From Cupriavidus sp. WKF15 (GTDB lineage: Bacteria > Pseudomonadota > Gammaproteobacteria > Burkholderiales > Burkholderiaceae), in the NCBI RefSeq assembly GCF_029278605.1, contig NZ_CP119573.1:2108001-2172000 (forward strand): a DNA stretch of 64,000 nucleotides, read 5' to 3'. The translations under genes were made by a program, and so were the position numbers. Each line of letters begins with the position of its first letter. Positions within the stretch are counted from its first letter, which is position 1. Below, one piece after another: positions 50,731 to 59,498 of the stretch. The notes beneath the pieces were generated by a model. The model searched no databases. It was not told the DNA's origin and saw only the letters and a program-made list of their open reading frames with translations.

Positions 50731-51042
50731 TCAATGCGTGAGGTCCTGCTGGTAGACGACGCGTTGCCCGTCGGCGTTGGCCGCAGCCACGGCCTCGATG
50801 GCCGCGCTTTCAGGGAGCGGCCCGGTCAGGCTCAGTTCGATCTGGTCGCCAGACATCGGGCGTGCGATCAGGAGTCGCTTGTCATGTTGGCAGTACAGCG
50901 CAAAGCTGATGCCACGCCGAACCGCATGGGTTGCACCCGCGCAAAACCGGCTGATGCAGATCGGGCAATCCCAGTGCCAGGCCTCTGGGGCGGACTCTGG
51001 TGCATGGGCGTAGCACTGGATGAATTGTGATGGTGTCGCCAT
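50731..51042 (-). CDS. Hypothetical protein with cysteine motif
   Basis: The 103-residue product MATPSQFIQCYAHAPESAPE continues WHWDCPICISRFC. CPIC and nearby Cys residues (C10, C25, C28, C33) could bind zinc. The middle reads GISFALYCQHDKRLLIARP and the end is acidic. A longer frame to 51210 exists but has no better start. The SD is weak (gggg). No family recognised. It lies in the degraded region but looks intact in composition. Confidence 0.45.
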   Translation of the reverse strand: MATPSQFIQCYAHAPESAPEAWHWDCPICISRFCAGATHAVRRGISFALYCQHDKRLLIARPMSGDQIELSLTGPLPESAAIEAVAAANADGQRVVYQQDLTH

Positions 51043-51185
51043 GAATACCCCGCGCTCTCGGGTCGGATCCCCACCAGCGTAGAACATCGGCGCCGGTGGC
51101 GTGGCGATTTCTCGGGATCGTTTGACCGGACACCACCCCATGTCCGCCCGGGCGCCACACGGCTGGCGCGGGACCGCCTGCCACG

Positions 51186-52004
51186 TCACTGCGTTCGGCC
51201 AAGCCGGCATGCCCGGTCAAGGAAATCGCTGGCGTGGCCGGTGCTCCCCGACGCGGCATCCACCGGCTGATCCACGACCAGGAATCCGGACCGGCCGTCC
51301 TGGCGCGACACGTAGGTGACAAACACACCGCGGTCCGTGACCCGCCCCGTTTGCGGAAGACTTGTCCGGACGGCGTCGAACGCATTGAAGCGCAATGTGT
51401 CGTCGGAAGACGGAATCAGCACCGCGCGCACCGGCTTGCCCTGGAAGCGGAACTCGGCCCAGCCCTCGCTTGCCTGGCCGGCGTGATCGGCAATGAACGC
51501 GCGCGCGGCCTCGCCGATGCAGTCGAGGTGGATATGAAGCTGGTCCTGGCTGCGCGATGCACGGGAGTTCACCGCCAGGCCGACCAGATTGTCGGGCACG
51601 CGCTTGCCGATGGCCTTGCTGACGATGTCGCGCGCCTCCCAGCCGAACGCCCACTGGTTCCCGGTTCCACTTTCCCACAGCGCAGGATCGTCTACGCCGG
51701 TCACTTTATGGTCGGGGATCACGAGGTAATGGCTGGGGCCGAGGGCGTCCTTGTACAGCACCAGGCCGCGTTCGCGGTCGACGACCGCACAATCGGCGTG
51801 GCGCTCCCGTTCCGGGACCAGGCAGCGCTCCTGCACGTGCTGCCACAGGCTGTCGCGCGTCATGCCCGGCAGCCACAGATCGTCCTGGCGGCATTGCGCG
51901 GTCAGCGCCAGCGTCGAAAGCGCAAGCAGTGCAGCCCCCAGCATGCCGCGGCGCAGCCAAGGGCGGCGGGATTCGGTCTTCAGGTCGGGAGGGAAGGCAG
52001 GCAT
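51186..52004 (-). CDS. cdh: CDP-diacylglycerol pyrophosphatase (Cdh)
   Basis: This 272-residue enzyme hydrolyses CDP-diacylglycerol to phosphatidate and CMP. It has an N-terminal membrane anchor (RRGMLGAALLALSTLALTA) and a HIT-like active-site motif, SQDQLHIHLDCIGE. Conserved SHYLVIPDHKVTGVDDPALW, FVTYVSRQDGRSGFLVVDQP and Cys pairs are also present. Start MPAFPPDL puts the anchor at the usual place; the upstream 29 codons are unlikely to be translated. It stands alone among remnants. Confidence 0.87.
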   Translation of the reverse strand: MPAFPPDLKTESRRPWLRRGMLGAALLALSTLALTAQCRQDDLWLPGMTRDSLWQHVQERCLVPERERHADCAVVDRERGLVLYKDALGPSHYLVIPDHKVTGVDDPALWESGTGNQWAFGWEARDIVSKAIGKRVPDNLVGLAVNSRASRSQDQLHIHLDCIGEAARAFIADHAGQASEGWAEFRFQGKPVRAVLIPSSDDTLRFNAFDAVRTSLPQTGRVTDRGVFVTYVSRQDGRSGFLVVDQPVDAASGSTGHASDFLDRACRLGRTQ

Positions 52005-52103
52005 GGCGGCGATGATCGCATGGCAACGGCAAGCAACCTGAATAACACCATGCCGTGACGCCGCCATGACTGGCGAAGATGCACCCGCCATGCGAACTCG
52101 AAG

Positions 52104-52505
52104 TCATGGATCGCCGCGTGGCGCGCCAGGGCCGACGCCCGGCTTGAACCATTGTCCCCAGTAGGCTTCGACCTGTTCGACCAGCGCCGGCGGGAGCGCC
52201 ACGTAGTGTTCGACGGCCGCGTCGGCCTGCCCTTCGCGCAATGCCCAGCGGAAAAACGCGAGCGCATCCCTGGCGACGCCATTCGCGTTGGCACCGCGTG
52301 GCATCAGCACGAACACCACGCCGGCGATGCCGGGATTTGCCTGCGCAATGGTAGGGTCATTCCAGTTAACGATCTTGCCCTGGAATATGCCGGCTAGCAG
52401 CGCACCGGTCAGGCGCACCTGCCCCGCGCCAACGCCGTCGAGATTGACCACCGGCACCACGCCTCCCACGACCAGCGGGAATTGCGCCAGGCCTGCGGCC
52501 TGCAA
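52104..52505 (-). pseudogene. pstS remnant: phosphate-binding protein with N-terminal loss and large internal deletion
   Basis: The frame joins two distant parts of PstS. The N-terminal part is LAQFPLVVGGVVPVVNLDG with LAGIFQGKIVNWNDPTIAQA. It runs straight into the C-terminal part VVFVLMPRGANANGVARDAL, AFFRWALREGQADAAVEHYV and ALPPALVEQVEAYWGQW. Roughly two hundred central residues are missing, as are the signal peptide and the first strand, since the frame opens right after a stop. The deletion kept the reading frame, so a 133-residue product is possible but cannot form the two-lobed phosphate site. No pstCAB genes are here. Confidence 0.75.
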
Positions 52506-52544
52506 TTAGAACCGCACGATATCGAACACACGGATACGGACCAT
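52506..52544 (-). CDS. Possible 12-residue peptide frame upstream of the pstS remnant
   Basis: ATG with a strong SD (ggagg, seven bases away) opens MVRIRVFDIVRF and then a stop directly before the pstS remnant. It may be a tiny leader peptide, or the start of a gene truncated by rearrangement. Nothing but the SD supports translation. Confidence 0.2.
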   Translation of the reverse strand: MVRIRVFDIVRF

Positions 52545-53172
52545 GGCGGGACCTCCGCTAATTGTTCGTGTTTTCGCGTCCGCGGTCATGCCGCTGCAAA
52601 GGACACACCGACCGCACCGTCCCGCCTGCGGCCGGCTGGCAATGTTCCGGCGCAATGGGGGTGGGAATGCATATTTGACTAGAAGATTGTATGCGCTGGA
52701 TGCGTCGACGGACGTGCAATCCGCACGCGTGGCATGCGAAAGCGCGATGGTCTTGTGGCCATCGTCGTTCCGGATCGGTCTTCTGCGCACTGCAGCGGTG
52801 CGCAGCTGGCAATGCAGTGGACTAGTACCGACCGTACCGGCCGCCGTAGAAAGAGCCGCTGCGCGGATTGGAAATGATGAATGCGCGGCTTCGCGCCCAG
52901 GTTTGCGCCGCGAGGAAGACTTCGGGCTCGCGCTGGCTCCAGTCGCTCACCATCAGCGGGGCTGCGCCGTCTTCCGACGTTGGGTAAACAGCCGCCCTGT
53001 GAAGGGCGGCCCGTCCGGGAGTGCCCGGTACGGTGATCATACGAATCGTCACGCGCATCAGCGATTGCATAGAAGCCGGATTGAGGATGATTCTGGAAAG
53101 CGATTATGACGGTTGCGTGACGAAATTCAACTACGCGTTTTCCCCTTCCACGGCTCGCCGCAAGCGCTGCAA
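52545..53172. other. About 630 bases with no confident gene
   Basis: Frames on both strands look non-coding. One minus-strand frame (52822-53070, 82 codons, ending NPRSGSFYGGRYGRY) could be a small protein, but its SD is poor. A hairpin with GCCGCCC/GGGCGGC arms lies at 52991-53010. The region is probably debris linked to the pstS remnant plus the phn promoter zone. Confidence 0.4.
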
Positions 53173-53190
53173 TCGTCATCGTTCTGTCAC
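53173..53190 (+). promoter_or_regulatory. Candidate Pho box upstream of phnC
   Basis: TCGTCATCGTTCTGTCAC contains GTCAT and GTCAC half-sites eleven bases apart and agrees with the E. coli PhoB consensus at about 13 of 18 positions. It lies 45 bases before the phnC start, a suitable distance for activation. A second pair in opposite orientation (TGACGGTTGCGTGACG, about 53107-53122) lies upstream. PhoB control is inferred. Confidence 0.5.
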
Positions 53191-53235
53191 GGGTTGCCGC
53201 CAGAATGCGTTCGTCATTCAAGCAAGGGAATCGAG

Positions 53236-54087
53236 ATGATGCATGCCATCGAAGTGCGCGGCCTGACCAAGTCGTTCCGCGCAGACCGCAAGGCGCTTGA
53301 CGATGTCACGCTGCACGTCGCGCCCGGTGAAATGGTTGCCCTGCTGGGCGCCTCGGGCTCCGGCAAGTCAACGCTGCTGCGCCACATTGCCGGCTTCGTT
53401 ACCGGCGATGCCCACGCCGGCGAAATCCTCGTGAACGGCCGTGCCGTCCAGCGCAACGGACGCCTCGCGGGCGACGTGCGCAGCGTGCGCTCGGAGATCG
53501 GCTTCGTGTTCCAGCAGTTCAACCTGGTCGGGCGCTTGCCGGTCATGACCAACGTGCTGGCCGGCATGCTGTCGCGGCTGCCGAAATGGCGCAGCCTGTT
53601 GCGCCTGTTCCGGGCCGACGAGATCCAGGCAGGACTCGATGCCCTCGCCCAGGTTGGTATAGACGACTATGCGTTCCAGCGTGCCTCGACGCTGTCGGGC
53701 GGCCAGCAGCAGCGCGCCGCCATCGCCCGCACGCTGGTGCAGAACGCGCGCGTGATCCTGGCCGACGAGCCGATTGCCTCGCTGGACCCGGAATCGTCGC
53801 GCCGCGTGATGTCCTTGCTGGCGCAGATCAACCGCACGCGCCAGGTCGCCGTGGTGGTGTCGCTGCACCAGGTGGACGTGGCGATGCGTTACTGCCCGCG
53901 CGTGGTCGCGCTGCGCCATGGCAAGGTCGTCTACGACGGCCCGTCCGCGGCGCTCACGCCTGACATGCTGCGCGACCTGTATGGCACCGAGGCGGAAGAA
54001 CTGCTGCACGACTCGCTCGCCACCGGGCCGGGAAGCGTGCCCATGCCCGCTCCCGCCCTCGCAACCATGAAGCTTGCGACGGCCTGA
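53236..54087 (+). CDS. phnC: Phosphonate ABC transporter ATP-binding protein PhnC
   Basis: This 283-residue ATPase has Walker [16 protein letters not shown]-loop [20 protein letters not shown], signature [18 protein letters not shown], Walker [16 protein letters not shown] and switch His in [15 protein letters not shown]. The spacing and [18 protein letters not shown] are PhnC-specific. Start at MMHAIEVRG has SD aaggga. It powers import of phosphonates (or phosphite) with PhnD and PhnE. It lies 65 bases before phnD. Confidence 0.93.
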   Translation: MMHAIEVRGLTKSFRADRKALDDVTLHVAPGEMVALLGASGSGKSTLLRHIAGFVTGDAHAGEILVNGRAVQRNGRLAGDVRSVRSEIGFVFQQFNLVGRLPVMTNVLAGMLSRLPKWRSLLRLFRADEIQAGLDALAQVGIDDYAFQRASTLSGGQQQRAAIARTLVQNARVILADEPIASLDPESSRRVMSLLAQINRTRQVAVVVSLHQVDVAMRYCPRVVALRHGKVVYDGPSAALTPDMLRDLYGTEAEELLHDSLATGPGSVPMPAPALATMKLATA

Positions 54088-54152
54088 GGGCGGTCGCGCC
54101 TCGCGTTCTTTTTCCAGACGTTCCCCAACACGAATTCCAACCGGAGTCATCC

Positions 54153-55133
54153 ATGCTTCGCAGAACTTTTCTCGCCGTGGTTGCATCGGGCATGGTCGCC
54201 CTGCCCGCCTTTGCACAGGACGCCAAAACCCTGAACATCGGCTTCATCTCGACGGAATCGTCGTCGAACCTGAAATCGGCCTGGCAGCCGGTGATCGATG
54301 ACCTCAGCAAAACGCTCGGCGTTACCGTCAAGCCGTTCTTTGCGTCGGACTACGCTGGCATCATCGAAGGCATGCGCTTCAACAAGGTCCAGATCGCCTG
54401 GTTCGGCAACAAGTCGGCCATGGAAGCCGTGGACCGCGCCAACGGCGAGGTGTTCGCCTCCGTGATCGACAAGGACGGCAACCCGGGCTACTGGTCGCTG
54501 CTGATCGTCAGCAAGGACAGCGACATCAAGAGCGTGGAAGACGTCATCAAGCACGGCAAGGAACTGAGCTATGGTGCCGGCGACCCGAACTCCACCTCCG
54601 GCACCGCTGTGCCGGGCTATTACCTGTGGGCCGCCCACAAGGTCGAGCCGAAGACCCTGTTCAAGGCCGTGCGTATCAGCAACCACGAGACCAACCTGCT
54701 CTCCGTGCTGAACAAGCAGGTGGACGTGGCCGTGAACAACACCGAGAACTTCGAGCGCTATCGTATCAACACGGGCAAGAACCCGTATGACATGGTCCGC
54801 GTGCTGTGGAAGTCCCCGCTGATCCCGGCAGACCCGCTGGTCTACCGCAAGGACCTGCCGGCCGACCTGAAAAAGAAGATCCAGACCTTCTTCGTCAACT
54901 ACGGCAAGGGCGCCGACGCCGCGCGCGAGAAGCAGGTGCTGGCCACGCTGACCTACCAGGGCTTCCGTCCGTCCACCGACGCGCAGCTCGTCCCGATCCG
55001 CCAGATTGAACTGGCCAAGGAAAAGGCGCGCATCGAAACCGATACCACGCTGGCCGCCGCGGACAAGCAGAAGCAGCTTGCCGACGTGTCGCGCCGCCTG
55101 GCCGAGCTCGACAAGGCTGTCAGCACCCAGTAA
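54153..55133 (+). CDS. phnD: Phosphonate-binding periplasmic protein PhnD
   Basis: This 326-residue exported receptor has a signal peptide ([17 protein letters not shown]). PhnD motifs include [40 protein letters not shown] and [38 protein letters not shown] also follows the family. The last 50 residues are highly charged and helical ([20 protein letters not shown]), a coiled-coil tail common in this family. The ligand is likely 2-aminoethylphosphonate, by analogy with E. coli PhnD. Confidence 0.93.
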   Translation: MLRRTFLAVVASGMVALPAFAQDAKTLNIGFISTESSSNLKSAWQPVIDDLSKTLGVTVKPFFASDYAGIIEGMRFNKVQIAWFGNKSAMEAVDRANGEVFASVIDKDGNPGYWSLLIVSKDSDIKSVEDVIKHGKELSYGAGDPNSTSGTAVPGYYLWAAHKVEPKTLFKAVRISNHETNLLSVLNKQVDVAVNNTENFERYRINTGKNPYDMVRVLWKSPLIPADPLVYRKDLPADLKKKIQTFFVNYGKGADAAREKQVLATLTYQGFRPSTDAQLVPIRQIELAKEKARIETDTTLAAADKQKQLADVSRRLAELDKAVSTQ

Positions 55134-55153
55134 CCGCGCTCAACCTCCCGCTT

Positions 55154-55184
55154 GCGGCTGGCGCACGCCTGTGCTGCCAGCCGC
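55154..55184 (+). ncRNA. mRNA hairpin between phnD and phnE (stability/attenuation element)
   Basis: GCGGCTGGCGCAC (55154-55166) pairs with GTGC and GCCAGCCGC (55171-55184, one bulged T) across a four-base loop. It sits 20 bases after the phnD stop. A stem there typically protects the binding-protein mRNA or lowers read-through, making PhnD more abundant than PhnE. A 10-base repeat (ttttctcgcc twice, 55201-55220) follows. It is a cis structure, not a separate RNA gene. Confidence 0.5.
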
Positions 55185-55237
55185 CGCCATGCCTCCCGCC
55201 TTTTCTCGCCTTTTCTCGCCACACCGGATTGTCCCCC

Positions 55238-56050
55238 ATGACCGTCACCACCAGGCACGCCCTGCCGCCCTCCCCGAACAGCCAGGCCCGGCCGCCGCGC
55301 ACTCCGCTTTCCGTGATGCTGGTCTGGGCAATCGTGCTGGCCATGCTTGCCCTGTCGTGGAACGGCGCCGACATGCGCCCGCTGGACCTGCTGCGCGACT
55401 CCGGCAACATGGGGCGGTTTGCCGCGGACTTCTTCCCGCCCGATTTCCGCGACTGGCGCCACTATCTCGAAGAAATGGTCGTGACCGTGCAGATCGCGGT
55501 ATGGGGTACGGCCATGGCCGTCTTCATGGCGGTGCCGCTCGGCCTGCTGTGCTCGGCCAATATCGTGCCGGCGTGGGTCTACCAGCCGGCGCGCCGCGTC
55601 ATGGATGCATGCCGCGCCATCAACGAGATGGTCTTCGCCATGCTGTTCATCGTGGCGGTCGGGCTGGGTCCCTTTGCCGGCGTGCTGGCCCTTTGGATCC
55701 ACACCACGGGCGTGCTGGCCAAGCTCTTCGCCGAGGCCGTCGAAGCCATCGACCCGGGTCCCGTCGAAGGCGTGCGCGCCACCGGTGCGGGCCCGCTGGA
55801 AGAGATCGTCTACGGCGTCATTCCGCAGGTGCTGCCGCTGTGGCTGTCGTTCGCGCTGTACCGCTTCGAGTCGAATGTGCGCTCGGCTTCGGTGGTGGGG
55901 ATCGTCGGCGCGGGCGGTATCGGCACCGTGCTGTGGGAGATCATCCGCAGCTTCCAGTACGGCCAGACCTGCGCCGTGATGATCATCATCATCGTGTTTG
56001 TGACGGCGATTGACGTCATATCGGCACAGATCCGCAAGGTACTGGTCTGA
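55238..56050 (+). CDS. phnE: Phosphonate ABC transporter permease PhnE
   Basis: This 270-residue membrane permease has about five or six helices. The BPD_transp loop is [20 protein letters not shown] followed by [20 protein letters not shown]. Other features are [20 protein letters not shown] and, early, [23 protein letters not shown] 55238 is preferred; a TTG three codons upstream is less likely. Only one phnE gene is present. With PhnC and PhnD it completes the importer. Confidence 0.91.
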   Translation: MTVTTRHALPPSPNSQARPPRTPLSVMLVWAIVLAMLALSWNGADMRPLDLLRDSGNMGRFAADFFPPDFRDWRHYLEEMVVTVQIAVWGTAMAVFMAVPLGLLCSANIVPAWVYQPARRVMDACRAINEMVFAMLFIVAVGLGPFAGVLALWIHTTGVLAKLFAEAVEAIDPGPVEGVRATGAGPLEEIVYGVIPQVLPLWLSFALYRFESNVRSASVVGIVGAGGIGTVLWEIIRSFQYGQTCAVMIIIIVFVTAIDVISAQIRKVLV

Positions 56051-56087
56051 CCGACACTAACCCCAAGCGCACCCATTGCAGAATTCC

Positions 56088-56624
56088 ATGCTGACCCTGC
56101 CCCGCATCGAATCCCTGTTCGCCAGCCACGGCACCGCCTACTACGGCGGCGAGGCGATCAGCCAGACCGCGCATGCGCTCCAGTGCGCGCAACTGGCCGA
56201 GCAGGCCGGCGAACCCGAGCCGCTGATCATTGCAGCGTTGCTGCATGATGTCGGCCACCTGATGCTGGCCGAAAGCAGCACCACCGACATGCGCCACCAG
56301 GAAGCCGCCGCGGATGCACTGGCGGCGCTCTTCGGCCCGGACGTGACTGAGCCCGTCCGCCTGCACGTGGCCGCCAAGCGCTACCTGTGCGCGATGGATG
56401 CCGGCTATTTCGGCACGCTGTCCGAGGCCTCGGTCCATAGCCTTGCGCTGCAGGGCGGACCCTACGATGCCTCCCAGGCGAGCGCATTCGCGGCGGCCCC
56501 GTACGCCGACGCCGCCGTACGCCTGCGCCGCTACGATGACCTGGCGAAAGTCGTGGATCTGCCCACGCCGCCGCTCGCGCACTACCTGGACATGGCCGCG
56601 CGCTGCGCGCGTCCCGCGGCATGA
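56088..56624 (+). CDS. PhnZ-like HD-domain diiron oxygenase of phosphonate operons
   Basis: This 178-residue HD protein follows phnE by 37 bases. YYGGEAISQTAHALQCAQL keeps Tyr19, Glu22 and His29 at the spacing of Y24, E27 and H34 in PhnZ. The HD motif is AALLHDVGHLML (His53, Asp54, His57), with further ligands in DMRHQEAAA and VRLHVAAKRYL. PhnZ uses a mixed-valent diiron centre to cleave 2-amino-1-hydroxyethylphosphonate to glycine and phosphate. No PhnY hydroxylase gene is in the window, so the substrate or partner is open. It overlaps the GNAT gene by four bases. Confidence 0.8.
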   Translation: MLTLPRIESLFASHGTAYYGGEAISQTAHALQCAQLAEQAGEPEPLIIAALLHDVGHLMLAESSTTDMRHQEAAADALAALFGPDVTEPVRLHVAAKRYLCAMDAGYFGTLSEASVHSLALQGGPYDASQASAFAAAPYADAAVRLRRYDDLAKVVDLPTPPLAHYLDMAARCARPAA

Positions 56625-57076
56625 GCGATCCGGTGCCGAGCTTGCGCGAGGTGCAAGGCAGCGACGAGGAGCTTCGGCAGCTCGCCGCCCTGCTCGCGAC
56701 CATGGACGACGAGCCGGAGCTTGCGCTGGCCACCATGCGCGAACGCTATGCGGCGATGCAGCGCTTCCCGTTCTACCGCTGCTACCTGATGGTCGATGCG
56801 GACGATCGCCCGCTTGGCACGTTCAGCCTGCTGCTGTTCCCGACCATGGTCCACGACGGACGCCCGGAAGCGATTGTCGAAGGCGTTGTGGTCGCGCCCG
56901 CCGCGCGCGGCACGGGCGTCGGCAAGGCCATGATGCACGAAGCCATGCGGATCGCGCGCGAGGCCGGCGCGTGCAAGCTGGCCCTTTCTTCCAACGCGCG
57001 GCGCCTGCGCACGCACGATTTCTATCGGAGCCTGGGGTTCACCGAACACGGCATCAGCTTCAGCACGGCGCTGTAG
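56621..57076 (+). CDS. GNAT N-acetyltransferase in a phosphonate operon (PhnO-like position)
   Basis: This 151-residue GNAT enzyme has the acetyl-CoA loop VVVAPAARGTGVGKAMMHEA. Strand-helix elements include YLMVDADDRPLGTFSLLLFP and ALSSNARRLRTHDFYRSLGF. It is coupled to the PhnZ-like gene by ATGA. In E. coli, PhnO acetylates aminoalkylphosphonates, and a similar role is plausible here, but the family is broad. It is the last gene of the phn operon, meeting the minus-strand Bug gene tail to tail. Confidence 0.82.
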   Translation: MSDPVPSLREVQGSDEELRQLAALLATMDDEPELALATMRERYAAMQRFPFYRCYLMVDADDRPLGTFSLLLFPTMVHDGRPEAIVEGVVVAPAARGTGVGKAMMHEAMRIAREAGACKLALSSNARRLRTHDFYRSLGFTEHGISFSTAL

Positions 57077-57146
57077 GCGCCGGGCCGGCTGCTCGTCGCT
57101 GCCCTGCCAAGCGCCTGTGTGCGGAGTGCGAGCGCCGTGCGTGCGG

Positions 57147-58148
57147 CTACTCCAGCACCACGCCGCTGGCCTTGATCACCGTCGCCCACTTGCGCACTTC
57201 CGCGTCGATGAAGCCCGCGAAGCCAGCGCTGTCCACCGGCTCGGGCTGCAATCCCAGCGCCGCCAGCTTGTTGCGCAGATCCGCGCCGGACAGCACGGCG
57301 GTGGCATCCTGGTTGATCTGTCGCACGATGGCGGCGGGCGTGCCGGCCGGCGCCATCAGGCCGAACCAGCCGTAGCCGATCACGCCGGGATAGCCCTGCT
57401 CGACGAAGGTGGGCGCATCGGGATAGACCGGCGTGCGCTGCTCCGAAGCGACCGCCAGCACTCGCAGCTTGCCTGCCTTGATAAATGGCAGCGCCGTCGT
57501 GATGGCGGTCAGCGTGGCATCCACGCGGCCGGCCAGCAGTTCGGTGTAGGCGGTGGCATCGCCGCGGTAGTGCACGTTCAGCACCTTGAACCTCGCCTGC
57601 GCGCCAAGCAGTTCCGCCGTCAGGTGCGGCCCGGACCCGGCGCCGGGCGACGCAAAGGTGACGCCTTGCGCCCTGGCACGGGCCAGCTTCACGAAATCCG
57701 CGACCGAGCGCGCCGGCGAGTCTGCCTTGACGATCAGGAACACCGGGCCGACCACGCGCGGCCCGACCGCGACGAAATCCCTGTGGATGTCGTATTGCTG
57801 TGGCAGCCCGGCCGCCGTATTGATGGCAAACGGCGCGGCGGCCCACAGCAGCGTGTAGCCGTCGGGAGTGGCGCGCGCCAGCGTTTCGTTGGCCACCCGG
57901 GTGCCGGCGCCGGGCTTGTTCTCGACCACGAACTGCTGCCCGTACTTGCGGCTCAGCGCTTCGGCCAGCAGCCGTGCCGAGGTGTCGTTGGACCCGCCGG
58001 GACCATAGGGGGAAATCAGCCGCACCGTGCGCGCCGGATACGCTTGCGCCCGTGCTGCCAGCGGCGCCAGCGCGGGCGCCGCACCCAGCAGCATCAGGCC
58101 ACGCAGGCGTGCCAGCATGGCCCTGCGCGATATCGTGTCAGCAGTCAT
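57147..58148 (-). CDS. Bug/TctC-family periplasmic solute-binding protein
   Basis: The 333-residue receptor has an N-terminal export signal with a twin-arginine-like RRAMLARLRGLML, ending LAARAQA. The core contains YPARTVRLISPYGPGGSNDT, QFVVENKPGAGTRVAN and ATPDGYTLLWAA. ATG 58148 has the better-spaced ggagg SD; ATG 58154 lies too close to it. It follows the first DUF1254 gene by two bases and is last in an operon with another Bug protein and a CoA ligase. Ligand unknown. Confidence 0.9.
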   Translation of the reverse strand: MTADTISRRAMLARLRGLMLLGAAPALAPLAARAQAYPARTVRLISPYGPGGSNDTSARLLAEALSRKYGQQFVVENKPGAGTRVANETLARATPDGYTLLWAAAPFAINTAAGLPQQYDIHRDFVAVGPRVVGPVFLIVKADSPARSVADFVKLARARAQGVTFASPGAGSGPHLTAELLGAQARFKVLNVHYRGDATAYTELLAGRVDATLTAITTALPFIKAGKLRVLAVASEQRTPVYPDAPTFVEQGYPGVIGYGWFGLMAPAGTPAAIVRQINQDATAVLSGADLRNKLAALGLQPEPVDSAGFAGFIDAEVRKWATVIKASGVVLE

Positions 58149-58150
58149 CG

Positions 58151-59485
58151 TCATGCCTCCGTGGCCTGGATGCCCGGATACGGGAAGGTCTTGCCGAGGT
58201 GCGCCTCGCCCGGCACGTAGAGCCGCAGGGCCACGTAGAAGTGCCCCGCCGGCGCCGGCAGCCAGTTGCCGTGGCGTGCCGCGTCGCGCGGCGCGGCGGC
58301 ACCCAGGTGCAGGCGCAGGCTGCCGTCCGGCTCATAGCGCAGGCTGGGCGAGCGGTCGCCCAGTGAATAGCGGCCGATCGGGTTTTCCACCAGCATGCAG
58401 TCGCCCTTGTCGTACATGGTCAGCGACCAGAACGCGCCCACCTGCGGCAGCTGGCCAGCGCGAAACACCAGCTCGTGCGCTTCGTTGCCGTCGAGCGGGC
58501 GGCCGTGTGCGTCGCAGTCAGCGATGATGTACATGGCCTCGTCCATGCCCAGCGCGCCGATGTAGTTGCGCGCCACCTGGGCGCGCTCGGCATAGCGCGT
58601 GCCGAACGACTCGCCGATCTCGACTGGCAGGCTCCAGCCGCCGCCAAGCGCGGATGGTATCGGCCGGGCCAGCTCGTCCAGCACCTGCTCCATGGCAGCG
58701 GCCAGCAGCGCCACCTGTTTATCGTCCAGCGGCATGCCCTCGCAGGCGGTACCGAGGCCAACCGCCGCGAAGGATTGCACGGTCGTCGCCTCGTCCGCTG
58801 GCGGCGGGTTCTCGCGCAGCGCGCGGTTCACCACTTCGGCATAGCGCCGCACCTGTTGCGCCGACGCGCCGAGGTGTTCGCTGGGCAGCATGCCGACGTC
58901 GTACGCGCGCACAGCGTCGCCGCCGTCCGGCAGCGTCATCCGGAAGCGGTCCTGCAGCGCATGCACCGCGGGCAGGTCGTCAGGGCCGTCCACCAGCAGC
59001 CTGCCCAGCAGCCACACCGCATCGGTCGGACAGGCGATGGCGGTGGCGCCAGCCGGCGCTTCGCCCTGCCAGCCGGGACCGTGCAGCAGGAAGCGCCCGG
59101 GCTGCGTGCCGGTGGTGCGGCTGCCGATGTAGGCAAACGGGTTGGTATAGAAATCGAGCAGCCCGAGCACGTAGTAGCGTCCGGCGCTGTCCGGCACTTC
59201 CAGCAGCAGCGCCCCCTGCGACAGGTCGAGCCAGGCGTTGCTGTACAGCGTGTCGTTGTTGGGCGTGACCACCTGCCGGTGCTGCGGGCCCAGCAGCTGG
59301 CGCGTGTGGAAGAACTGGTTGACCCAGCGCAGCGTGCCGTCGGGGCGCTCGTCGGCAAAGGCGCCTTCACGGCGGCGGCGCGGGCAGGTGGCGGCGCGCA
59401 TGCGCGCCATTTCGTAGAGCGGCAGCGTGTACAGCACGGCCTCGCGGGCCAGCGCGGGCGTATGGAAATCGGCGGATGGCATCAT
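58151..59485 (-). CDS. DUF1254/DUF1214-family protein, copy A
   Basis: This 444-residue protein starts MMPSADFHTPALAREAVLYT, with YTLPLYEMARMRAAT and QVVTPNNDTLYSNAWLDLSQ of DUF1254. The C-terminal DUF1214 part has GAFWSLTMYDKGDCMLVENP, IGRYSLGDRSPSLRYEPDGS and NWLPAPAGHFYVALRLYVP. Unlike many DUF1254 proteins it has no signal peptide, so it is probably cytoplasmic. It is a paralogue of the upstream gene (13-base gap). The SD is gaggag. Biochemical role unknown; context suggests catabolism of an acid activated by the operon's CoA ligase. Confidence 0.85.
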   Translation of the reverse strand: MMPSADFHTPALAREAVLYTLPLYEMARMRAATCPRRRREGAFADERPDGTLRWVNQFFHTRQLLGPQHRQVVTPNNDTLYSNAWLDLSQGALLLEVPDSAGRYYVLGLLDFYTNPFAYIGSRTTGTQPGRFLLHGPGWQGEAPAGATAIACPTDAVWLLGRLLVDGPDDLPAVHALQDRFRMTLPDGGDAVRAYDVGMLPSEHLGASAQQVRRYAEVVNRALRENPPPADEATTVQSFAAVGLGTACEGMPLDDKQVALLAAAMEQVLDELARPIPSALGGGWSLPVEIGESFGTRYAERAQVARNYIGALGMDEAMYIIADCDAHGRPLDGNEAHELVFRAGQLPQVGAFWSLTMYDKGDCMLVENPIGRYSLGDRSPSLRYEPDGSLRLHLGAAAPRDAARHGNWLPAPAGHFYVALRLYVPGEAHLGKTFPYPGIQATEA

Positions 59486-59498
59486 GGAATCTCGCTCC

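Noticed and set aside
52822..53070. Minus-strand frame of 82 codons ending GSFYGGRYGRY
   Set aside because: Poor SD, no family resemblance, and placed in a degraded region; mentioned only as a weak possibility.
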